From: Hirudinaria manillensis
Lineage: Eukaryota; Annelida; Clitellata; Hirudinida; Hirudinidae
Assembly (NCBI GenBank): GCA_034509925.1
Contig: CM067527.1
Span: 3,484,501 to 3,548,500, forward strand
Direction: 5' to 3'
DNA: 64,000 nt
Shown here: positions 47,231 to 58,700 of the stretch, piece by piece
How the letters are laid out: each line of letters starts with the position of its first letter
Position numbering within the stretch: the first letter of the stretch is position 1
Position numbers and translations under genes: made by a program
The notes under the pieces: generated by a model
Seen by the model: the letters and a program-made list of their open reading frames with translations, nothing else
Databases searched by the model: none
Told to the model about the DNA's origin: nothing

Positions 47231-47419
47231 TTAGAAATCAGCTGAAAACGAAGAGCGATAATAACCGCCTTTCCTAGTACTAAACAAAACAATGAAGATA
47301 CTCGATGCAGTAAAATAAAATTTAATTAAAACTTACCTTCTAAAGTAAATTATATATATTGCAATAGCAATACATGAAAGAATCCCAATTGCAATAAATA
47401 TGTAAAAACAGGCGCACAT
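47231..47419 (-). CDS. Predicted 43-residue single-pass membrane micropeptide upstream of COPS5
   Basis: Two exons, 47419-47337 and 47279-47231, join in phase 2 across a 57-base intron with a strong GTAAGT donor and a TTTAG acceptor. The product starts MCACFYIFIAIGILSCIAIA; residues 4-26 are one hydrophobic helix. A short basic tail follows, RSTRKGGYYRSS, ending in SADF. The gap to the COPS5 start codon is 106 bases and contains no AATAAA, so both may lie on one transcript, as a spliced upstream ORF or a dicistronic message. KGGYY after a membrane helix resembles juxtamembrane FERM-binding tails of the glycophorin C/neurexin kind, but that is only a resemblance. I do not recognise the family. 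The short length makes a chance ORF possible; the exact splice frame and membrane-helix composition argue against it. Confidence 0.5.
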
Positions 47420-48571
47420 TATTATCAATATTATCTAATTCCATAAATATTGCCTATGTTTCAGGTCCTCCACAACGGAACAACTTTAAAGGAATCTTTT
47501 GGGATACCAGTCGAGTCCTTGAGTTAGTACTAAGCGTTAAGTTTGTGTATTTGAGCTATTAACATTCAAACTACTACAAATTTAAACCGACATTTTCAGC
47601 CGCCATGTACCGTAGTATTCAGACGTCTCAGTTATTACAGATTCGAATGAATTCATGAAATACATATTACATGTATATTATTATTATTACATTCAGTTCG
47701 TCATACCACATTATTCATTGAAATGACACAATCTTATTGCGGAGTAAACAACTCCGACAGCATAATCAGTCTAAAAATAAATGTCCAGTTGTGGTCATTT
47801 ACTCTCAATCCTACTGCTGATAGTTACATAGAAACATACTAGATTTTAATAAGGTAAATTAGTTAATTTAAACAAAAAATTAATTTATGCTTTAACGAGA
47901 ATATAATCGAAAGAATCAAAATATTATAAAATTGAATCTATTGAGCTGACTTCGATAACTTTATAGTAAAGATAGAAATGGATGTTAAAATAACTACAAT
48001 TTTGTCACAAAAACAATTACTGTCACTACCAACTCTATCAAAATAGTCTTGACATCAACTTTGAGAATTTTACAATTTTACGCTAGATAATAGATTAAGA
48101 AATTGCCAGATAATTTCAACTTGTATTCTGAGACTTGATACATTTCAAAACCATGCTACCGTGATGAATATCTCTTGCCATAAGATTTCTTGAATATGGT
48201 CAACTTGTCAATAACTTAGCGCTAATCTATGTGATGAAGAATTTACCTGATTCATATATATACAAATAAAGGCTAATTATGATATTTCTGGGCCTCGATA
48301 ATTACTCCCTTTTCATGTTTGTTGCGATTACATCAATCCTACAATTTAAATAAAAATATTCAGATTAATCTGAGAGGTAAATCATTTTTATTTGTAAAAC
48401 ATATAAAAAGATTTTAAGGCGTACTTTAGTGTTACCCATAAACTTTGTCCCGTTGAGTGAGAAGGCCGTGTTCGGAATGAACTTATAATATTGATAGAAA
48501 GCGCATGTTTCAATTTCGTACATCACATTATTTGTCAGTTGTTAGTTAATATTTTTGAAAAATTTTAGAAT
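47420..48571. other. Divergent intergenic region between COPS5 and TOM1
   Basis: AT-rich spacer between oppositely oriented genes, presumably with both promoters. No clear TATA box, repeat or gene is recognised. Confidence 0.45.
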
Positions 48572-51500
48572 ATGGCATTTAGATTGGGGAAAAATGGATC
48601 AAAGTCTCTTCCGCAATTAGTTCATGCAATTGGCAAGTTTTCTGCTTTCACAATCAATACTTTAATTGCGTGTACGTTTTGTTTTTGTCTGCTCAAAATT
48701 TGAATTTGGTGTACTTGAGCACTTAACGCCCTTAAGCGGTGAACACACTCTTCCACGTCAGTTGATACTTGTAATTCCTTTTGATATAGATTTTGTTCTC
48801 TTCATGGATATATTTCATAAAGTTCTGGAACTAAAACATCTAGGCATTGAAACAGACAAATGTTTTGTTCATAGCACACTGACGTTAACTGGTATTAAAA
48901 TTTTGAAATGATGAAATTAATCAGAGACTGCTACTGATGGACGTACAAAAGATACTGAGGATTGGTCTCTGTTCATGGGTATTTGTGACCTGATCAACAG
49001 CACTGAAGATGGGTTAGCTTGTCACCATTGTCATCATTATTCATGCTGACAGTTGCATTGAATTGATTTGGACACAATTTTATCGACGAGATGTTTTTGC
49101 TTTTAGTCCAAAGGAGGCAATAAAAACATTTAGAAAGAGGTTTGCTACAAAACACCCTCCAAGCATTATTCTAACTCTTTCTGTTAGTAATCACAATGCT
49201 GCACATTAATTCAAGAGAATGGATGAAACTTTTAAATCTTTCTTTGCCTTCCAAATTTCTTTATTTACTTTTTCCGTAACTTTTCCAGCTACTGGAGACT
49301 TGCGTTAAGAACTGCGGCAAGAGGTTCCACGTGCATCTGGCAAACAAGGATTTTCTGCAGGATTTCATGAAAATCATCAGTCCAAAGAATAACTATTCTG
49401 TTGCTCTCCAGAACACTGTGCTTGGATTGTTGCAGGTCAGTCATTTGATGTGATGTACTGTAATTGTTAGCTGATAACCAAATATTAATAATCAAGCTAA
49501 CAACTAGGAAATCAATGAGATGAATTATGTATTCGTAGCTCTTATACTTAAAATTTCATCTCACAAGCCTTTAGAGAAATTATTCATTAATTCATTTGCA
49601 TATTCATACGCCTAGACTTGGGCTTATGCCTTCCAATCAAGTCCAGAACTGAAGGACGTTTGTAAGACGTACCAGGAGTTGAAGGTCAAGGGCGTGGACT
49701 TTCCACCCCTCGATGCAGACCAAGCATCCAAGACATTCATACCTGCACAGGTCATTCTGCAATCACTTTTCATTAATTAGTGTACATTACTAATGTAAAT
49801 ATGTAATTAATTAACTTTAATGGGTTATTTTTAATTTCAATTATTTATAGTATTGCTGTATTAAACGTTATCAATAGTAACATTGATAATTTATGAATTA
49901 GTAATATTATAAATATTGTTGTTATAAATATTAATAATACAAACCAATAGAGTACTCCAGTTTCTCGACCAATGACAGAAGGATCAAACTACAAAAAAGT
50001 AAATATTTTGGTATTTATTTTATAATTAAAACTTGTGTACAAATTCTTTCTCCAAGTCAAATCAATGTAAGCAGCCAGAAATAATATGAAAATAGCAATA
50101 ATAATAATTTGAGAAAAAACTCTTTCATCATCACTTTATAAAACGGTTGATGGATCGATTCTGCTTCTGAAGGGACAACTCGTGCAACATCCTCCGTCGC
50201 CAGCCTTCCAACCGCCCTACAATCCCGCCTCCCTCGACCTGACAGGAAGGGGCAGGGAGGGCACGGAGGTCGTGACCTCCCTCGACCCCGAGAAGATGAA
50301 CAAACTGAGGTCGGACCTGGCCACGGTGCAGCAGAACTGCAAGATCTTCGGCGACCTCCTCACCGAGGCGACCCGGGGCGGGGAATCGGGGTCGGCATCC
50401 GACCTCGAACTTCTCGAGGTTCATCTCGGCGGGATCGAAGGATTACGTTTAAAAATCATTAATTAGGAGATTTTTAGTAATTTGTAACTTCATCTCGATT
50501 CATCCAAGAAAATATTAAAGCATTTTTTTCAATATAAACATTATTAAATTGTTAAAAAATAGTTAAAATTAAATTATTTAATAGATTTAATTAAATCGTT
50601 TAAGAAAATGTTTATTAAATTCTAACTTGCAGCCAACTAACTAGCTGCTTGTGATTTGATTGAACTTTCATTTTCATGTGGTGATGTGCATTGCATGGAA
50701 TGAAATGAAATTGATTATGATAATTAATTAAGAACAATTCAACAATGATGATGATGATGATGGCGACTTTGAGGAGAACGATTTATTAATAAATTAATTG
50801 CATCACAAGGAATTGAACAACACCTGCCGAGGAATGCAAGAGAGAGTCCTCAGTCTCATACAGAAGATTCAGATCGACTCAGTAACAGGTTGCTTAGTTC
50901 AATGCAGCCAATGCATTGACATTCTCTAAGTCGTCCATAGTTTCCACAATTTCTTTTCTTTTCAAAACAGAGGAACTACTTCTCGTCAACGACGAGCTGA
51001 ACAACGTGTTCTTGCGCTACGATCGCTACCACAGGGTGACCTCGGGCCAGGGTCAGCCTCGGACTCCGGACGAGGTGAGGTGTCGTCGATGACGACCGTC
51101 GCGACGTGGCAGAAGTGCCGCAATAATCTTTGATTAAATTATGATGATGATCATCATCAGAACAGTTGAAGTGGTGATGGTAATGATCACGTTAGAGAAC
51201 GTTTTCAGTCGACAGATAGTCCCAAGAGATCGGCAACCACGCCTCTGCCGGCAGCAACCGCGGCGGTCGGAGGTGCCGAAGTCAACGAAGTGCCAGTCGA
51301 TAACCTCATTGACCTCAATGATTCGCCAGCAACAGAAGCTGTTGGCACGGGAATGGCTAATCTTAGTGAATGTTCTAAATTTTCTTGCTAGCGAGAACGT
51401 TGTTCTCCTGATTATTATCATTATTTTTATTATTATTATTATTGTTGTTGTTGTTGGTTTTGTTATTGTGGACATCTTTTATTGTTTCTCGCCTCTTGTC

Positions 51501-52307
51501 ATATTCTGAGGTTACAACAACAGCATTAAAACCACCTTGTCGGATAACCTGGTAAAGTCTTGCTTTGTTTCTATTTTAGCTTTGAACACAACCCCAAAGC
51601 AGAAGGCCTACGACCCATTTTCACCTGTCGAGTGAGAAATCCTTTCGTTTCTGCTGCCATTTTGCATTCTTTTTTGATGTTTCTGTTTTGTTTTCTATCC
51701 TCATTGGTGGATAATGGATAATGGTGGATAACCTCATTGTTAAGTGATGAGTCACCAATCAGTAGACTTAAATTTGAAATAAAATTGTTAACTTAAAGGT
51801 CAATTAGGTTCATTGTATTCTTACGGAGCTCTTTGCTTTACATTGTTGTTCCTTTTTTTTTCAGGCCAAGCAAAGATGTACAGGATTTTACAAAAATGGT
51901 AAGTGATTCATTAGTTTCTATTTTTGGGTGACCATAACCTCTGGAAATTATGAGTGTTATGAGTTTCTGTAAGGATTTTAAGAACAAGAAATCATTAATT
52001 CTGTATTCAGGAGGAGATTAACCACAGAGATTTTGAGGAGATGGAAGAATGGCTTAAAAAGAATGAAGTAATATTCGTTTTAACGTCTAAATCGGCATTA
52101 AATCGTTATTATATTGTTATTATACATTGTAAAATTTATTTTGTCTTGCTCGTATTAAATAATTACAACTTTTAGTTTTACTATTAACGCAATTTCCAGA
52201 CGCCAACCAGTAACACCACGACGAGTTCAGAATTCGAGAGATTCCTGGCCGAAAGGATCAGTGCCGGCAGCCAGTTGCCTCCGGCCAATCAGAATCAGAG
52301 CAATTAA
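48572..52307 (+). CDS. TOM1: TOM1-family VHS-GAT endosomal adaptor
   Basis: Exons: 48572-48632, 48925-49012, 49107-49182, 49289-49435, 49616-49750, 49951-49998, 50173-50418, 50810-50888, 50971-51074, 51209-51365, 51580-51631, 51865-51898, 52011-52067, 52200-52307; 463 residues (human 492). TOM1 proteins bind ubiquitinated cargo, clathrin, Tollip and endofin on endosomes. The VHS domain fills exons 1-5 (ATDGRTKDTEDW, LLETCVKNCGKRFHV, TWAYAFQSSPELK). The GAT domain fills exons 7-9 (MNKLRSDLATVQQNCKIF, ELNNTCRGMQERVLSLI, ELLLVNDELNNVFLRYDRY). A clathrin-box-like DNLIDLND lies in exon 10. The C-terminus matches the family EFERFLAERI block. Exon 1 is joined by a non-canonical GC donor (GCAAGT), which restores the family sequence IE-ATDG; a GT alternative (after 48618) is less good. 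A 41-base segment at 51511-51551 looks exon-like but breaks the frame and was left out. Confidence 0.94.
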
Positions 52308-53796
52308 TTTAGCAGACGATTTTGCCATCGATCGGCCACCTCCTAAACTTGACGTAACTGCATTCATAACCGCAAAACTGTTTTAACGTTTGCTTTCCCC
52401 GACATACGACGAGAAGAGCTCGACGATTCGTCTGCATCAACTCCGATGTCGCCGCGATCCCGTCGGGTTTCGCGAAACGTCGGAGCCTGCTTTTTCTTTG
52501 GCGACTTTTTTGTAACTCGCTTGGAACTCCCATCGTCAGTGACCTTCCATTGTTGCTGCTGCTGCTTTTATCTCGACGTGTGAACGTTGATCTATTCGTT
52601 CGATCAAAAACCCCGTCATTCGTGGTGCCACTTGTTATATTTTTCTCCGTGTCGTCTGATGAATGATCATTTTACTCTAGCAGAGGTGATTCATAGACAT
52701 GCATTATAGATAATGACCGCTCACTAAAGTCAACATTTCATTATTGCTTTTAAGTGAAGAAGATTAAGTCTCCCACTTTGCTTGCTTTCAGTACTTCATA
52801 TCAACTTTCTGTGTTGATTACTTTACTTCTTTTGACATGGCAAATTCATGATGTTTTGTCTTGAATTGCTTGTATTTTCTGAGAGGAAACAGAGATTTGA
52901 ATCATTCTTAAACTTATTCTATTGGCTACAGATGCACCTGAGATCAGATCAACATATTTATAGGATGACCATTTGTGCTTATATTCTGAGAAGATTTTGG
53001 GTCTTTGATGAGGAAAATGTGTGTATTTTTTTGTTTTTGAGATAAAAGTCTGCTTTGATTAATAATAATCACTAGCTAGTTTGTAGTTATTACTAATTAA
53101 ATAATTGTTTGGTCATCTAACTTTGGAATCATTCCATTTTTTTGTGTGCTTTTACGATTTGTTAGTCCCACTAATTTCAATGGAAATTGTTTTTGGGCTT
53201 CCTTAAGATTTTTGCTTCCTTTTGACTGTCAGACTGCAGGTTGTTGAGATAATTTCATGAGCTTTTTATTGTCTAAACGAAAAAAATACGAAAAATCAAA
53301 TTTGAAATTTGGCCATAAAGAAGATGATAAGGGGTTAAGTTGCATTATTGGATTAAGGCATTATCTTGCGGACTGGTACGTTGTGGGGATGTAGGTTGGG
53401 GCCCCAATAAAAGCTTCAATGATGCCTCCATGTTCCATCCGTCTCTTGTATGTCAGCCATCGAGTTCCCAAACGCCAAATAAATATACATGTCTTTAGGG
53501 TATCCTGAAACTCTAAGGATCAAAGAAACCAGTTTAAGGCCATATGAAATAACAATTATTGCTACACTGAATTACTAACGTTGATGTACGCTTTACTTTA
53601 TTGAATCCAGTTGAAAATCGCTTGTTTGCATTTCATCTGAAACGCTAAAATGTTTAAGTTCATTATACCAAAATTTAAGTTTTAGAATTATCAAAAAAAT
53701 TGCAGTGGAAGAATGAGGCTTTTAATCAGCATTAAATTGTTTGTATTTATAAACAACTTTGGACCGATCGATTGTTTTTGTGTGATCTTGCTTCTT
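52308..53796. other. Spacer between TOM1 and DCTN3
   Basis: Contains the TOM1 3' untranslated region and, near its end, the DCTN3 promoter. No other gene is recognised. Open frames at 52309-52533 (minus) and 52848-53045 (plus) have no support. Confidence 0.45.
53478..53483 (+). terminator. Possible poly(A) signal of TOM1
   Basis: AATAAA about 1.17 kb after the TOM1 stop codon. It is the clearest hexamer noticed on this strand before DCTN3, but the distance makes the assignment weak. Confidence 0.3.
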
Positions 53797-55330
53797 ATGT
53801 CGAATTCGTCAGTAAATGCAGGCAACATGCTGGAAGATCTGGACAAAAGTTTGCAACACATAGAGAGACAAATATTTGGAAAAGCCCCAGCCGAAGGCGA
53901 ATATCCGAAGGTCAGGTGTTTGCCAGATATTTGTGAGGTCTTGCATTTCCATTTGTTTGCCATTAAAAACTTAGTCGTATAATTAAAATATGATAAATCC
54001 TAATCGTATTTACGTTCATTTCCAGCTGGTGGATAGTATCAATTCTCTCAATTCACTTGTAAACACTACAGCTTCTGGAAAAAGTAACTTGGAATCCCTG
54101 TTTAAGAGAGGTAAGTTGAATTCTAAAAACTTTATTTTGTACTTTTGCTATTATTGAAAATACCTTTGCATTCATCATACCAGGAAAATAAATGATATTT
54201 GACAAAAACAATTGTAATACCTCAAATATTTAAAAATTTTTAGTGAACTATGAATAGCCATCAATTTTAGATAAACAATAAGCACACTCATTTAAGTATA
54301 AATTTTAAAATATTACTATGCTGAGGGAAAACATGTGAAAGAATGTTAAAGTTTTCCACCCAGTCACTGAGCTTGACCAAGACCTGGAGTTGGATCACAT
54401 AGAACAGCAGGTCCTTTCCATGGAAACAAAACTGGATCTCATTCTTCCAAGTTAGTAATTATCTTTATGATTCTCTAAGCAGAGGTAAAGTTGCACCAAA
54501 CATGTAAAATAATTGCCCAAATGTTGCTCAACAGTGAAGAATCTCTTGCTGGAGCAAGCATCAGCCCTGGAGAAGATTGAATCCATGATGGATGTGCTAG
54601 GCAGTGAACACATCAAAGGTCAGTTAACATCAAACTAGATCAATTACTTGACAGGATTTGCACAATAATTGATGCCCTGTTCCAAATCATTCTTAATCAT
54701 ATGTCATCGAGCACAATTTCTGCACTGATTCCTAAATCTAATAAATGACCCTTGATTTTTTTTTTTACATACCTTCAGTTGTTCCTGGCCTTCAGAACAA
54801 CCTATATTCACTGACCAAGTTGCACATCCAACAAGAAGTAAGTAAAAGATAACCATTTCCAAATGATTTTTGAGACAAACTCAGTACTTAAGACATAATT
54901 TGTCAAGATCATGTTTATTATCAGAACTTCATTTACATTTGATTTCTAATTATGTGACAAATTGACCAATTAGGAAGAAGCAGGTCAGTTGGCAGAGGAG
55001 ACAGTTGACCTTGTCACCAAGTACAATTCCCTGGTGAGTTGTTTTTTGCTTAGTTTGAAGGCACTTCGAATCATGCACCCTAGGCATTATGAGGGTTTTT
55101 GAAGCTTTGAAATCACTTAATGAATTGAGGATACAACCAGTTGTTAACTGATTTAACTCTACAATGTTTTCGAGTGCATTCCATGGCAAAACATTCACTA
55201 ACGAATTAAGCGAACCACCCCATTCCAGATCGAGCAGATGTCCTCTCTGTTCCTGAGGTGGACTGCGAACGTCTGCGAACTCGAGTCCCTCGCAACGCAG
55301 GAACCAGAAGGCCAGACGGAAGATGCCTGA
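53797..55330 (+). CDS. DCTN3: Dynactin subunit 3 (p24)
   Basis: Seven exons in phase: 53797-53910, 54026-54110, 54364-54450, 54535-54618, 54779-54837, 54974-55033, 55229-55330; 196 residues (human 186). The subunit is part of the dynactin shoulder, a coiled-coil assembly with p150Glued-bound dynamitin that activates dynein. The sequence is mostly helical and heptad-like: LEDLDKSLQHIERQIFGKAP at the N-terminus, IEQQVLSMETKLDLILP and LLLEQASALEKIESMMDVL in the middle. Then VPGL-NNLYSLTKLHIQQEE and a final block LFLRWTANVCELE follow. These match the human ELE-WVYG, VPEH--RLQ-LAQIHIQQ and FVQWDELLCQLE blocks in order. MSNSS at 53797 is the chosen start; an ATG at 53830 (MLEDL) is equally possible, and an in-frame ATG also exists at 53713. 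Confidence 0.9.
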
Positions 55331-55443
55331 TCCGATCGAACGTGACTCGACATGCTCTTAGATTAATTATGTTTGGTTGCTTTAAGCCCTTAGGTGATTG
55401 GATACCTAGGTTCCTGATTCTGTACTCATTAAAAGCTTCAGCA

Positions 55444-55449
55444 AATAAA
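55444..55449 (+). terminator. Poly(A) signal AATAAA of DCTN3
   Basis: AATAAA lies 114 bases after the DCTN3 stop codon. The next gene is convergent, with its stop codon at 55800-55802, so the two 3' ends are less than 500 bp apart. Confidence 0.65.
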
Positions 55450-55799
55450 TGCACTTCTCCACGTTAAATTTCAAATTAAATAACTTTTAATCAAACACTT
55501 CAAACCTGCTCGACTCATTTTTTTTAAAATAACAATTTCTCCAATTAAACCTTCATTTCATCCTCCTTATGACACGACACCATGAAGCCAAACATCTTAA
55601 GTGTTGCTGCCTGTAATTGTCTAGGAGAAACTGTTAATGAACTTCAAACCATGAAATTGTCTGACAGTTTGTTTCATCCTCATCAACAATTCTTTCTGTT
55701 CATTGAGATCGTTATGGAAACACCAAATGAACAAAAGTTTAATATGATAACCAATAAGACTTTAAGGATTTAAAAAAGTCTCAGTTACCAGTTGCACCG
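55450..55799. other. Convergent 3' spacer between DCTN3 and the phosphorylase kinase gene
   Basis: No gene recognised. It must contain the 3' untranslated region of the minus-strand gene; only variant hexamers (ATTAAA on the minus strand, near 55738-55743 and 55487-55492) were seen. Confidence 0.4.
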
Positions 55800-58700
55800 T
55801 CACAACATCGCCTGCTGCTTGCCTCCGATGGTCAGGAAGGACGCGTTGCACTCGCTGTGCAGGGCTATGACCGCATCCGTTATGAAGGCCATCGTGCCGA
55901 ACTCTCCCGTCGGTGCGGAGTCGTAGAACTGCCAGCAGATGCCGCCCCTCGACTTACAGGAAGGCTCGACGGTCGACGGAGGCTTCCTCAGGTTCTTGGA
56001 AGGCGTGCAACAGTTGCGACTGACTCTTTCCCTCTCCATGCTCTGACGTCGTATTAATGCGTCATTTCCATCTTACCAGAGCTAAAGAGCATTGCATAAA
56101 CAGAGTTCGATCACACCTGGTTTCTGAGAAAAAGGTTGACTGCTGCAAACAGAATCTCAGTGATGTTGACTACTCTCTTGAACTCCATGTTGAGTCTTGT
56201 GTTGGAGAACATTCTGCTCAGAAGAAAGATGGCCTCCACGACCAAATTGAGGAGCTCGGGAGGCTTTACGAGCCTCAAGGTCGAGTAGAGAATGGCCGTG
56301 AAATTCAGGTTCTGGTCGCTGTACTGCAAAAAAAAGAAAACAACATAAAAAGCAATAACTGAGAAACTATCATTGAATGCCTAAATGGTGAATTGAGATA
56401 AGATTTGTTGTAATTAAAACAAGGACTTACAATGGGCTAATTTACAATTACGATACCGTCACGGTTCCTGCAAAATTCAGTTGTTTATCCAAAGAAGTAA
56501 TCAAAATGATCACCTTTTCTGTCACATCACTCTTGATGACTCTCCCATCAAATGACAGGCCCTTGCACTGAAATGAACATGATGATAAGTCAATATAACG
56601 ACATCTATCTAATGAACTTAAATCTACAAAAGTATGAACATAGATAACAACTTATAAAAATTGAAATTATATATTAATTTGAGAAGGATTTTGAAATCAA
56701 GAGCTTAAGCTATGAGTAACACCACCTTGGTGAGCAATTGCCATACACCACGTATGAATTCATTTGGCAACCTCATCAACACTCCATCCAGGCATCTCCT
56801 CTTAAGCCAAACTCCTGGTTGCAGGTAACTGTCGATATTTTCCACCAGGCCCTGGTAAAAGTTAAAGGATTTTGACATTAACATCATTAACAAAGACCAT
56901 GACCAAATCTAAGGAAAATTATAGAATATTTTGTAAGTAATAGTGAAAATAGTTAAATCAAAGATATCTTTAGCAGGTATTTGTATCCAATCATAAAAGC
57001 CAGGCTAGGATTTGAAGATGTTAAGTGAAAAGTATTTGAGGCATCTTAAAACAGTAGCAAAACTAAGATTCTTAAAAAGGTTTCAATATTCAAACTCACA
57101 CTGTGCTTGTGCTTTGCCAAATTTCTACCAAATTCAACTGAAAGGAAATATATTGTCCGAAATTGACCAGATCGTAATTGGAAAATAATTTACGAAAATG
57201 CCAATACAAGGTTCAGTTTCAATTGTACCACAAAAAAGGAGATAAAATAAAGCAACTAATTATATGAGTGAACATACAGATGTCCTGAGTCTTATTCAAT
57301 TCATCCCCTTTCAAAATCAATTCCACAAAGCACTTGAGTTCATAGGGACTCAGGCAGGCCAAATATGTTGTGGCCATCTCCTCTGTTGTCATAATTGCAA
57401 TGTTAACAGATAGCAGTTATTCAAAAACACGTATGACATATAAGTTTAAAGATCCAAGCAAAATGTAATAGTTAAAATATGTATGCCCAATCCTATCAAA
57501 TAAGCAAATGTGTTGGCAGTATCTTCTTTATCCTCTCCTGAAAATGTTTTGCTACATTAATTTTGGAACTGCAAATAAACTTATAGTTTATATATCAAAT
57601 GTCCTCCCATGCAAGGAATTTGTGGCTCAGATACAATACAATTCCTCCATTATCTATCATTAAAATCCAGTATTTCTAAAGTGTTAACATACTTGAGTAT
57701 GCTCCAACCATCAAGGAAATTTAAACAAAGTGAAACATATTACCATTGCACTCAAACTGTAGTGAGAGGTCTGTGATCATGGCTTGGTAGATTGCTTGTA
57801 TATCGACACACACCATCTGATCAAATATAGACCTATTGCTCTGGTAGACCATCCACACATAGATCAGCAGCTCCTATCAGATTGTAATTCAATAACTGAG
57901 AAAACAGAATAAAGCAATAATGCAAAATAGAGTAAACACAGAATAAAAAAATTTAACAGATTTAATAATGAGGAAAATATAAATATAAAATAATAAATAA
58001 TTGCTCCTGTTTGTAAATTATAAATTCTAATAGATAATTATTATAATCCAACAACGAACTTGTAAAAGACTGATCATGTAAGGGTTATTCCTTGACACAA
58101 TTTGAATTGTAGTCATGATATCTAAATCATGGTGGGGCCTGAAAGTTGAACTAAAGGTAAGCATCCATTTGCACCGTGCAGAAATGCACGATGTTTGCTA
58201 GCATTAAATGCATTGAGTGAATCTCTTCAATGTAGTCAATGTAACCAAAGAGAAACTTAGCTGTACCTACTTAGCAATAACAATCTTGTTATTGGCCGTA
58301 TATCCGATGATGACCTGCTTTCTTCTCCTCACGACAATGTCCGAGAGTGCCACGCTGACGTTTTCGAGCCGAGCCCCGACCAAGCTAGCTGCAAACCTTA
58401 CCATCCACCAAGCCTGACCCCATGCAGAAATCCTGAACATCTCCGACAGGGATGACCTCAGGTCACTATGCTTCTTATCGATGACATATTCCTTAGATCC
58501 AGGATTGACGGAGCTCACCCAATCAGGCGCATTCAACCAGTCAGGAGGGTACCAGTTGATGCCCCTGCCACACAGTTTAAGAAAGCTGATCAAAACACAA
58601 TCATGATGCTGCCATGATATGAACGAATTTACTCATTTACTTTTAGTATGTTATTACTTCAAATTTATTATAAGTCATTATCAATTTGCATGAACAATTA

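Noticed and set aside
51511..51551. Possible extra TOM1 exon between acceptor TTCTGAG and donor GTAAAG
   Set aside because: Its 41 bases would shift the frame and give an immediate stop in the next exon; joining 51365 directly to 51580 keeps the frame.
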